Assembly: GCA_019321725.1 (NCBI GenBank)
Contig: CM033109.1
Coordinates: 19,747,993-19,811,992, forward strand
Direction of reading: 5' to 3'
Length of the DNA stretch: 64,000 nucleotides
DNA from: Paulownia fortunei
Taxonomy: Eukaryota; Streptophyta; Magnoliopsida; Lamiales; Paulowniaceae
The notes beneath the pieces are model-generated. The model was not told the DNA's origin, made no database searches, and saw only the letters and a program-made list of their open reading frames with translations. The stretch's first letter is position 1. Each line of letters starts with the position of its first letter. Shown here piece after piece: positions 12,291 through 22,909 of this stretch. Made by a program: the position numbers and the translations under genes.

Positions 12291-13372
12291 TTTGACATTA
12301 CCAATCAAATTTCCACTAAAGTTGGGGGCAAAGCAAGAAATAAAAGTTGCCACGACGATGCTCGAATCTGCTATAAGCTCAAATTTTGAAATTGCAACAG
12401 TCATGGTGGTCCAAACTATTTCAACAGAAAAGCAAATTGCAAATTTGATGAAGGATGTTGAGGAACTCATGAAACATATTCAAGAACAAGACTCTCAAAT
12501 TAAGAAGTTGATAAACAAAGTGGATAATGTTGATACTAGTCGTGTAATGGGAAAACAAATTGAAGTTCATGACGAAACTGAAACGTCCATGAAACAACAA
12601 TCAAGTGAAAGAGATATGTTTTCTAAAGAGTTGCAAGTTTCATCTAATGGGTTGATTTCTATTGACCAATTGAAAAAGTTTATCATGAGGACTATTAATG
12701 ACAAATTTGATGGAAGCTCCAAATCATCTTTGACTTATGTCAAATCATATATTAAGAGAATTGATAATTTGAAGATGCCAGTTGGCTATCAACCCCCAAA
12801 ATTTTAGCAATTTGATGGCAAAGAAAACCCGAAGCAACATATAGCTCATTTTATTGAGACATGTAAAAATGCTAGAACATATGAAGACTGTTTGGTTAAG
12901 CAATTTATTCGCACATTGATGGAAAATTCATTTGATTGGTACACCAACCTGAAGGCAAACTCAATTGATAGTTGGGAGCAATTGGAACAAGAGTTTTTCA
13001 GTCGCTTTTATAGCACCCGTACTATTAGACAAAAGAAAGATGAGCTCGTTCTTGAATATGTCAATAATTGGAGAAATTTATCTTTGAATTATAAAGATAC
13101 TTTGTCAGAAACTTCTACAATTGAGATATGTATCCAAGGAATGCAATGGGTCTCTAATACATACTTCAAGGATTCAAACCAAAAACTTTTGGAGACTTGG
13201 CAACTCGTGCCCATGCCATTGAGTTAAGCATGAATTTTGACAAACAAGAATGCCCAAGTGATGTCAGTGATGATGAAGATGAAGAAAATGCGGTATCATA
13301 TGCAACAACTACTGACTTCAACTTCCCAATACTTCTAGATACGAGTATAAACTATCTAAAATTTTTAAATTG
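12019..13372 (+). pseudogene. gag: Retrotransposon gag, broken
   Basis: The frame is open from 12019 without a clear ATG. It begins with degenerate ~20-residue repeats (SHEATTPKHK-type), then a Glu/Gln-rich helix (~12430-12530), then a capsid-like domain around 12790-13200 with FDGKENPKQHIAHFIETC, WYTNLK and WEQLEQEFFSRFY, typical of the plant Retrotrans_gag family. Lesions: an in-frame TAG at 12805-12807 in the middle of the conserved block, and a frameshift near 13155-13165, after which another frame carries on with ATRAHAIELSMNF and an acidic DDEDEE stretch. Known role: forms the virus-like particle of the element. No zinc knuckle is seen. It is the only protein-coding content of the element. 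Confidence 0.8.
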
Positions 13373-13915
13373 AAGATTTCTCAAGTGCTCCTTGATAAGA
13401 GTATAATCTGTTAGTAAAGCTCCTTGATATGAGCATAAAAGGTCTACAAATCAAATCAAATGAAGCACTACTTGACAAGAGTATTAAAAGTTTATAAGTT
13501 AAATCTAGATAAAGACTTCTTGATATGAGTATAAACTATCTATAAATTCAAATTTCAATGAAATACTCCTTGACATGAGTATAAAAGGTCTACAAGTCAA
13601 ATCAAATGAAACACTCCTTGACATGAGTATAAAATATCTACAAGTCAAATTCAAATGAAGACTCCTTGATACGAGTATAAACTATCTATAAAATTTAAAT
13701 TCAAATGAAGATATCTTGATACGAGTATAAACTATCTAACAAATTTTAAATTCAAATTGAGACTCCTTGATACGAGTATAAACTATCTACAAATTTTAAA
13801 TTCAAATGAAAACTCCTTGATACGAGTATAAACTATCTATAAAATCAAATTAAGTCAAGAACTCCTTGATATGAGGATAAACTATCTATAAATTCAAATC
13901 AATTCAAAAGATTTT
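13325..13915 (+). repeat. ~50-60-bp tandem repeats upstream of 3' LTR
   Basis: Ten or so diverged units built on ACTCCTTGATACGAGTATAA followed by ACTATCTACAAATT and an A-rich tail. They occupy the internal region between gag and the 3' LTR of the gag-only element. Non-coding. Confidence 0.8.
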
Positions 13916-13974
13916 GAGACTTATTCATTTTTCACACCCACTGGATATACGTGAACAAGTCTCGAGAGGATATT

Positions 13975-14730
13975 TGTAGACATGAAAAATTTGCAGCCAA
14001 TTATGCATTGACATGTATAATAAATTTTAACTTATCAATTTTATATTTTTATTTATTTTTGGAATTATCAATAAATTTTAAAAAATTAAATAAAATATTT
14101 TATTGATAAAACTAAATATTATCATATGTCAAATTATGATATTTTGGCAATAAAGATCGTATATTGCAAATTATAGAAGTGAAAACCAATATTATTGTAA
14201 TTCAAATCACACCTTGTGATTAAGGCAATAAATGTCTATCAAATCATGAAAAATCAATCAAATCCTTCCATGTCATCAAGTAAAAAAGTCAAGAGCCCTT
14301 ATTCTACAAATATAAATAGGGGTCATATCCAATAAGTTAAATACAAGTTGAGAAAAAGAAAGAAGTCCAATCAAGAAAGGTATTGGAAGAAGTTCTCTGA
14401 ACCCAAGTTCATCAAATTCAAGGAGATCCACGGTGTTTAAGGCAAAAAGCAAGACATTCGTCACGGATCTCATCAAATCATGGTGTTTAATTTGAGATTA
14501 AGTTGTTAAAATCTTGAATTAATATTATTAAAAATCAAGTCAACCTTGGAGGAGATCGGAGGTTCAATTCCATCAAGAAGTTACCAAATTCATAAAGTCA
14601 ATATTCTTGAAAAGAAGAATAAGAGGATCAATGGAGATTGTATTTATATATTTTCATTAAATTCAATAAAATTTTATTTGTACTAATTTTCTTGTTTATA
14701 ATTTTTACAAACAATGAAATTTGTGTTACA
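13975..14730 (+). repeat. 3' LTR of the gag-only element
   Basis: 756 bp, TG...CA, matching 11029-11827; followed directly by the target-site copy CCCAT. Confidence 0.88.
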
Positions 14731-14735
14731 CCCAT

Positions 14736-17600
14736 ATCCAAAATCCATCATCTATATCTATATTTATACAGTTATCTATATATATGTATGTGTGTGTATG
14801 TGTATAATTTATAGAGATTTGGGGGTGGGATAGCGAGTAGCAAGGTGGAGGCAATCAGGGAGAGGGTAGAGGACGACGGCTAGTCGAGGACGATAGCTTG
14901 GGTTGGGGGAGGATAGTTCGTGGGGGGGGGGGGGGTTATTGGTTTGGGGATGGGCTTTTAGGGTTGGTGGGGGTGGGGTGGAGTGAGTGTTGAAGAAGAT
15001 GAAGGTAGGTTTGTTTGTTTATTTTATTATTTTCTAATTTGTTTTATATTTTTTCAATTATAAAAGATAATTTAGATACACACACAGACATATATATATA
15101 TATATATATCTATTTTTCTTAAATTATTTATTTAAATTTTAAATTAAATATATTTTTTAGTCTTTTAAATATAAAATTTCATTGATATTTAAATTTTTAA
15201 ACATGAAAATTTGTTAACATTATTTAGTTTTATGAGATATAATGAATAAACTTTAAGTCTTTACGTTTATATTAATATCAATTTTTTAAATTATTTATAT
15301 TTTTTAAATTAAGAAATTTATTTAAGTATATTATGCATACGACTTATATTTCATTTATTGTTGAATTTTACAATTTAGCCTCACAAGCTTCAACTCAATT
15401 TGATTATACCTTATGCTAATTATGCGAGCTACAGTAACATTATAGAAAAATAAGGCAAAATTATCAAATTCGTCTTCTATATTGATCTATATAGCATTAT
15501 AACTCTTTTGTTGAGATCACCAATTTACATGCACTAACTTTTAGAAATTATAATTTTAGTCTGATTTCTTCTTCCCCCACACACCCTAACACCCTTTCCA
15601 ACCTCAAAAACATCAGTACCACCTCGAACTGGCATTTCCCGCTGACTCACTTTTTTCCATCTCCAAAAGACATCATATATGTCTATATGTATACACTTAT
15701 CTATATGTATGTGTTACAGAGATTTGGGGGTGGGATGTCGGGCTGCAAGGTGGAGGCTATCGGAAAAAAGGGAGAGGATAGCGACTGGTCGAGAACGGTG
15801 GCTGAGGAAGGGGGAGGACGATTAAGGGGGATTACTGGTTTGACGACTCGCACCCTTTCCACTTGTTTATATGCTTGTTTTAATTTTTTAATTTGTTTTA
15901 TATTTTATCAATTATAAAAGATAATTTAGATATATGTATATATATATATATATCTATGTTTTTTAAAAAAATATTTATTTAAACTTTAAATTAAATAAAT
16001 ATTTTAGTCTTTTAAATATAAAGTTTTATTAATATTTAAATTTTAAATATGAAATTCTAGTAACATTATTTAGTTTTATGAGATATAATGAGCAAACTTT
16101 AAGTCTTTAAGTTTTTATTAACATCATTTATTTTATTTTTCATAAATTTTCTAAATTGTTTATACTTTTATAAATGAAAATATTTGTTTAAATATATTAT
16201 GTATAGTGCATATTTTTTATTTATTGTTGAACAAAATATTTTTTAAATTATTAAATATGAAATATTATTGACATCATTTTTTCATTAATTTTTATAAATT
16301 TTATAAATAATTGTTTTTGAAAAGATTTTTAATTTAAAATTTGTAACTATTTTAAATCTTGCCAATTAAGAAATAATTTGTAAATATCATTTAAACTATT
16401 TTTTCAATATTTTTATATTATATTTTGAATATAAATATGTTAGATTTTATAATCTAACTTATTCTTTAATTTTTATTTCATTAAATTTTGAATTTACTTA
16501 TATTTTTTAGTCTTCAAATATTAAATTTGTTAATATTTAAAAGTTTATCGAGTTTTTTGTTATAAGTAATTAGCATGTATTAGAATAATAGTTGTTTGAA
16601 ATATATTATCAAATATATTTACAATCTAATTAAATTGATTTTTTTTTTTTAATTTGAAGAATAAAAATGAAATGAATTATTACTCAAAATCTTTTTATGT
16701 CCACTTGGCATAAATGCCACATCACTGACTTTCCCTCCCTCCAAAATATAAAAATCCCAAATTTGAAGCCAGTAAGCAAGGTCCAGTGCCAAATCAACAA
16801 TTTTCAGAAAAAAATGATTTTTTCGGTCAAAACCAAACTAAAATTGCAATTATTTGAAAGTTAGTGCATGTAAATTGATAACCTAAAATATAAAATGACT
16901 AAAATGTTATATAAGCCAATATAGAGAACAACCCAAGTTATATTATAATCATGAAGAAAATCATGAAAATAGTTTAATGGTATGGAATAGAATTGTCAAT
17001 TGGGCTCAAACCCTCTTAAAAAAACTTACAAACTTGACATCATTATTTTGAATCCATAATAATTAAGGTAAAATTGTAAAATTAGTCATGTATAGTAGCC
17101 TAAATAGAGATTTCATTTGCCATTTTAAGAGGTCATCAATTTTCAGATAATAAGTTTTAAAATTTGGTAATTTTAGTCCTTTTTTTTTGTTGAAAAATCA
17201 AATTTCTTCCAAAAATTGCTGACTTGGCACCAGAACTTCCTTAGGTAGCTTAAATTTGGAAATTTTTATATTTTGGAGGAAAAATCAGTGAGGTAGCAAT
17301 TATGTGGACAAAAGGGGCAAAATATAATTAGTTTCAACAATAAAAAAATAAAAATAGCTTGTATAATACATACAAATAATTTCTTAATTCCCAAAAAAGT
17401 ATAAATAATTTAGAAAATTTACAATAAAAGAAAAAAATAATCATAAATTTTCATATTTACTAATTAGAAAATATATTAAAATTCAATAACAAACAAAATA
17501 GAAAATTAGTTACATAGTATATTTAAATAATTTATTACTTTTCAAAAATATAAAAAAATATAGAAAATGAAAGAAAAATGATGTTAATAAAATTCTTATT
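14736..17600. other. Duplicated AT-rich segment and repeats, no genes
   Basis: 14736-15375 continues the segment that was interrupted by the LTR element, and 15450-16235 is a second copy of it (shared GAGATTTGGGGGTGGGAT, GCAAGGTGGAGGC and TTATAAAAGATAATTTAGAT). A long G run is at ~14921-14936, with TA microsatellites at 15089-15110 and 15934-15955. Two dispersed-repeat copies in opposite orientation lie at 16690-16940 and 17080-17320. No credible coding sequence. Confidence 0.65.
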
Positions 17601-18880
17601 TAAATATTTAATTTTTCAAAAATAATTTTCAATAAGCCCTGTGACTCACCTAACCTCTGAGAGGAAGAACCCAAACTCTGCTTGCCTAACTTATTAGTTT
17701 TGCTAGACTCGGAAGAATAATATGAAGAATTCGCCTCACTATAACTAAACGACCTTAAAGGACAATCAAGTAAACCTAGAATAACTTCAATCACCTCGGG
17801 AGATTCTCCCTAGAGATAAGCCAATGACGCGGGACCTTTTACCGAGATTATGAAGATAAAGGGAAGAAAATCATCTTCCAGACTCAATCGCAAAAGGACC
17901 AAGTGGAACTTGATTTTAGTTTACAAGAACGGGGCTAGAGAAAACGAGGAAAAATTCCCCAAGACTGGATTAGGCAAAGCCTCACTAAGGTCGGGCAAGG
18001 ACAAGTTGGGTGTAGCTCGCCCAAGCGATGACGAATTGCCTCACCTAGGCGAGGACAGTCTGCATGCCTGGGCAAGAGAGAAGATTGCCTGGCCTTGCCC
18101 AGATAAGGAAGGGTCCGCCTAGGTAGGTGGCTACGAGCCATTCCTCCTCTCTCTACTCGAACCTCCTGACCAACATTCGTTCAATCGCTCCCCCTCACAC
18201 TCAATTTAAATCCAAAAATGAAAAATTCAACAACACGTGGGAAGATAAAATCTCTTAACGAGGAGAGAAAAATATTCAAACAACATAAAACTACTTGGGA
18301 GAGTAAGAAAATAATAATTTTATCTTTGGAGCCTATATCTTCTTAAATAGAGCATTTCAAAGAGAACCCTACAAGTCAATTAGTTGCATCCCAACAAATA
18401 AACCTTATATACCCTAGGCAACTATGGGTTGAATCCAAAGGCGCTCATGGAATTACTCTTAGCTAACTGAATCTTTTCCAAAAGTGGGGGCTATATGATG
18501 GGGTAAATAATTATCTAGGCCCAATTTTTTGTTTAAGGGCGTATTAACTAATTAGATACAATTATATAGATAAACTTAGTCAAATGGGCCTTGGACCTTG
18601 TGAGCACATGGTTTCTAACATACAAAATCACTATCAATAATTGAACATCTATAAATATCATTTGTCTATTCATTTTGAAGCACTTTATTTATTTTGGCAT
18701 TTTACAACATTCTATTCTTTGTTGTCATTTATCTTTGATTTAATTCTAATTTTATTATCGGAGAATTTTTATAGGGACAACCCTAACTTCCCGACCATTT
18801 ATTTTTACGCTGGCAAAAGCCCACTCCAGAGTTGATCCCTTGCGAGGAGTTTGGTGATTTGTTGTTCTATATTAATTATT
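17600..18880 (+). mobile_element. Remnant of a Ty3/gypsy (Tat-like) 3' end with LTR fragment
   Basis: A GC-rich island (17800-18160) in AT-rich DNA holds repeated GGGCAAG/CTCGCCCAAGCGA motifs. A purine tract AAAAGTGGGGG (18479-18489) is followed by TGATGGGGTAAATAATTAT, which reads like an LTR start. TATAAATATCATTT at ~18651 could be the LTR TATA box, and ACGCTGGCAAAAGCCC (18810) resembles the end region of Tat-type LTRs. No partner LTR and no pol lie in the window. The class call is from general resemblance only. Confidence 0.4.
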
Positions 18881-20968
18881 TAATTGAAATATAACTAAAA
18901 GAAAATAATTTTAATTTTTAACTTTGAGTTGCAACTTTAAATAAATTAAAATATGAGAAAACATAATTCAGATTACTAACTGGCCAACGCGACTATTTAA
19001 TAACTACTCCAACAACTCTAATTGCTCAGTATGAAACATGATTTTGCAATATTAATTTAGTCTTTTACCAATCCATGAATATTGATTCTAGTTGAAATGC
19101 CAAAAAAATCACTCAAAAACTATCATGTACACCTCTAGAAAGAATAATAGAAAGGGAAAGAAAAGAAAAAGAAAAAAGGATAGAAATAAAAATGGGGAAA
19201 GCGGAAAGAAAAAGAAAGGGGGAAAGAAATGGAGGAGAATGAATGAAGAAGAAAGATGGGTTTTTGGGCTAAAGGATTTGCTGCAGAGTGGAGTGCCCAT
19301 TTTCATTCGTTATTTGCTTGGTCTGTTAAGAAAATGGTGGAAGAATACTTGGGCTAAAGCAATGAATTTTCAGATTCTGTTTCCAGTAAATTGTTTCCTA
19401 ATTTCAGAAAATTGTTGGGATTTTTATTTTAAGGGTTCTGGTTTTGTACTGGTAGAATATGTCAATTGATAGCAAGAACTGATGGGCTTCCAATTAAATG
19501 ATGTCAATTGTGTTCATACTCTCATATCTTTCTCTACTTTAGTGTTTATATTTTTGGTTGCAAGTTTTGAGAAATAATGATATCGGTACACTATAGATAT
19601 CAAGAAATAAAATGTTTGAAGCATTCATGGATTCAACAGATTTAGTTGATTAATAATTGAATCAAACTAATTAGTATTCAGCTCAGTTATCTTGACAAGT
19701 TATTGAATTTAAAAGCTTAATTTGATAGAAAAGTTGGTTCAAAGAAGAAATAGTTAATTAATAGATACACCGTGACAAGTTCAATGACCACTATTTTCAC
19801 GCAGGAAGCAGAAATCTTCATAAGTTCTCACAATCCTTTTACCAAGATAATGAGTTCAACAATTGACAGAATAGGTACTAGAGAGCACCGTATATCATGA
19901 AAATAAAGATATATTACTCATTTTAGAACTATAGTGTATACAATCAATAAGAGCACTGACATTCAATTTTGATAAGTTTTGGCTATTTAAGTGCATCTGG
20001 TCTGTTTCAATTTTGCTAAATGTCTACAAGACACACCTTGTGAAATTTTAGCTCAATTTTTGAATCAAACTCCTTCAATCTTTCTCGACTTGTGGAGACC
20101 GAGAGGTTTGCTTGAGAACTTGAGAGACAGATGAAAACTTTAGAAGCAGTGAAAAGATTTGGTGGGTCATGTATTTTACCAAAAGAAAAAAAAAAATTGG
20201 CATGACACGTGTTGAAAATTGAAAGGATTAGGATTAATCATGATTTGTTGGGTTAATTTACAATTTACCCAAAAAATAAAATAAAAATTAAATCTTACTT
20301 AAACATATATCAAACTCTGAATGGCTTAGGTATTATCTTCTGCTAGTATCGAATTTGCCTTGAGTTTGATCAGTCGAATGCCGTTTGAAATTATTGATTG
20401 TGCTTGTAGATGTATGCTTACAATCTTTGTGGGACAATATTGTACTTGACTACTATATTACTTGTGCCATTGGTGCACTTGTCAGTACTAAATCATACGC
20501 ATCAATATTCTACATGAACTACCACTTGTAAAATTTGTTATAAGTAAATTTAGTCTCCCTCCTCCTCTCCTCCCCCTCCCTCTCGTGTGTGTGTGTGTGT
20601 GAGAGCAGGTATGTGGGTACATTTGTAGTTTACCTGTATCCAGTGCTAGCTAGAGATGTAAATGGAGAAAATGAAACTGAATTGATGACTGCAAATTTCT
20701 TCTGTAGTTGTAGCATAGCACGTGAAACAAATGAAGATTTACTTTCTCAATTGATCAATCCAACTGAAACTTAGAAGAATCCAGAGAGCCCAGAAAAGAA
20801 AACCAAAATCTGATTACAAAACTGGCATGACAATATAATACGTACACATCTTGCATGCGTATAAGGATGTATATTGAACTGTAGGGATGATAAACAATTA
20901 CTATTTAGGATCATAACTTAGGACAGTTAGAATACTTGGTTGATGGTAGGGATGATCAACATCACGAT
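18881..20968. other. Gene-free DNA
   Basis: A purine-rich stretch at 19140-19250 gives an artificial Lys-rich reading frame. There is an A run at ~20180 and a GT microsatellite at 20585-20602. At 20902-20928 there is a second copy of the last ~26 bp of the DUF247 pseudogene (CTATTTAGGATCATAACTTAG). No promoter or gene recognised. Confidence 0.55.
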
Positions 20969-22909
20969 CTATTTAGGATTATAACTTAGGACAGCGAAGA
21001 CGGTCTGAATGGTAGTGAGAGCAAAGAGGTAAATTGCAGCAATGACAGAGAGACTGGCCCATGGACTAGTGAAGTAGGGGTGTATGAGATTAGCTCTCCA
21101 CTTGTGTCATTTCTTCTGGCAATAATCACGGACCTGCTTATGCACTTCGAACAAGCTGCAATCGGGATCAAGGGTGATGTCCTTGGACAGGGAGTTGAAT
21201 AAGTTGGCCACGGCCTTGTCGCTGCCAAGTGCATTCCGTATGATCCCACACAGAGTGCAGAAGGCTCACGTCTCGGGCGTCGTCGATTATGTTGTCCATG
21301 AAAAAGATGTATGAAGTCATCTCATTGCCTGCCTCAAAATGGAACCTCTCAAATGCCATGAAGTTCAGGTACAGTGATTCTGATATGTCGTCTACGACGA
21401 TAAGCGGAAGCTTAAGCTCCCCACTAGTGTGGAATGTTATGTCTTTCAGGCTTCTTGTTTTGCTTTTCTTGATTCGGATTCCAGCTTCTCTGAGCTCTGT
21501 GGCAGAGCGGATGATCTGATCTTCTCTCCTTTCTTTTGCTGGGGAAGATGAACTTCGAAAAGCAGGCTCTTTCGATACACGTCTAATATGTGCAAGTAGC
21601 CCGACGGCGGCTTCATGTTCTTGTGTGTTTGAGAAAAAAATTTGAGAATGAGCTCAGTCACAGTCTCCTCGGCTTTCTGAATAACAATTGGACATTAGTG
21701 AAAATCCAATTCTTTGTTCGGAGAGGAACTTCAATTTTAAATCCTATTTCATTCTTTACGTTGCATTGTATTGATTATTCTTATCCTTATCACCGTAATT
21801 AGTGCAATGCAATAGGATTTGTAATATGAAGATCTTGTCCATTCTTTTCCTTTCTAAAAACATCTTTCCTTTTCTTACAATCTCCAATTTCTTGGCTTAC
21901 AGTTACTATCAATATTTGTCAGTTATTTTCATATCACATGCACATGTAGTACTTGACTACACATTCGCTCTGTTAAGAGAGCATTCTGGACCCTCTGTTG
22001 AAAAAGTTTACATCACCTGGCTTGTATTGGTGAAACCAAAGCGCGAGATGAAATACCATTTTTCAACACAAGAGTGGGAGCCAAGAAATGGCAAATAGAG
22101 ACAGTTAATTAAGGTGAAGGGAAAGGCGAGGGTCCTGACCTCAAGCGAAATGTCCTTTTCAACGGCAACGAAGTTTTTTAAGAACCATCATGGGAAGCTG
22201 ATTGATTCTCCAGCATCAGCATGTAGAGCTTGCCATGGTTGCTGAAGACTGGATCATTGCTTGCATAGCCCACATGATCCTTATTCGTCTGAGTAGCAGT
22301 GGTGGCCCGCAATAGTTCCAAAATGAAACACCCATCCAGAATCATCAGCACCACGAATCCCTCGCTGTCTTCCTCCCACTTGAGGTCTAATTGCTCGTAC
22401 GCATCCTTGAGATGCTGCACCACTTGAGCCAAGGCATTGACATAGCATTGGAGGGGCTTTTTCGATCTCCTGACGAAGCGACGGAGTGCCCGTTGCTTGT
22501 GCTCCTCCATTCCCTTCAACCAAGAATGGAGCTAGAAAATTCAGGGACCAGATTGAATTTTTTATGAAATTTAATAAATTTATATATAAAAGTTATATTA
22601 AAGTAAAAATTTTATGAAGTTAAGGGGCTCTTGCCAGCCCCAACTGACTCCGTCCTTACCTTCAACTGTTCCTCCCCGTGATGGTACGGTCCAATGCACA
22701 CCGTGTGTGGCTTGTAGGCTTTGGTGTTCAGTTGAGTCACGCTGGAAGGCACCCTGTACACAGATTGCCTTTTCCAGAGCTCCGACTCCCTTGAGCATCT
22801 GTCATCAGTTCACTGTTACTTTGCTAACCCATTCTTTAGCTAGCTCGGTTGAAGTATCCCCTATGTTGATTTCTTTGTTTATGCTGATTCGACATTCTTT
22901 TTCTGCCAT
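20969..22909 (-). pseudogene. DUF247 / UPF0481 protein pseudogene
   Basis: The minus strand covers a whole DUF247 protein, from ATG at 22909 to TAG at 20971-20969. Recognisable parts in order: VYRVPSSV, CIGPYHHGEEQLK, MEEHKQRALRRF, LMILDGCFILELLRA, NDPVFSNHGKLYMLMLENQ, HILDVYRKSLL, LREAGIRIKKSKTRSL, LPLIVVDDISESLYLNFMAFE, SYIFFMDNIIDDARDVSLL, and a C-terminal membrane helix PWASLSVIAAIYLFALT. Lesions: a 1-bp shift near 22806; a MITE at 22521-22658; a 4-bp duplication near 22213 and a 1-bp shift near 22171; a 1-bp shift near 21255; TGA in place of Trp near 21110. A GT-AG segment 22139-21677 is probably an ancestral intron, since both sides join in phase. Known: DUF247 genes are large plant families with one C-terminal TM helix, some linked to self-incompatibility. 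Not functional here. Confidence 0.9.
22521..22658. mobile_element. hAT-type MITE, 138 bp, 8-bp TSD
   Basis: It is inserted in the DUF247 coding sequence between CIGPYHHGEEQLK and MEEHKQRAL. A perfect 8-bp TSD, CCTTCAAC, is at 22513-22520 and 22659-22666. The ends CAAGAATGGAGCTA and (complement) TAAGGACGGAGTCA are imperfect TIRs of the YARGG-GGAG type seen in plant hAT elements. The interior is AT-rich and non-coding. Confidence 0.82.

Larger units (their letters stand above)
11029..14730 (+). mobile_element. Non-autonomous gag-only LTR retrotransposon (TR-GAG-like), 3.7 kb
   Basis: Direct LTRs at 11029-11827 and 13975-14730, both starting TGTAGACATGAA and ending GTGTTACA, are flanked by a perfect 5-bp TSD, CCCAT, at 11024-11028 and 14731-14735. 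The internal 2.15 kb contains only a gag-type reading frame and two tandem-repeat tracts; there is no protease, reverse transcriptase, RNase H or integrase. Known: such gag-only elements (TR-GAG) need the enzymes of an autonomous partner. The LTRs look roughly 90% alike by eye, so the insertion is not very recent. The PBS at 11828-11850 could not be matched to a tRNA; the purine tract before the 3' LTR is weak (CGAGAGGA). Confidence 0.88.

Noticed and set aside
15687..15917. 76-codon plus-strand frame
   Set aside because: Lies in the duplicated non-coding segment; the frame is not conserved in the sister copy at 14790-15010.
19092..19469. 125-codon Lys-rich plus-strand frame
   Set aside because: Its first half is a purine-rich low-complexity run and the second half has no recognisable features.
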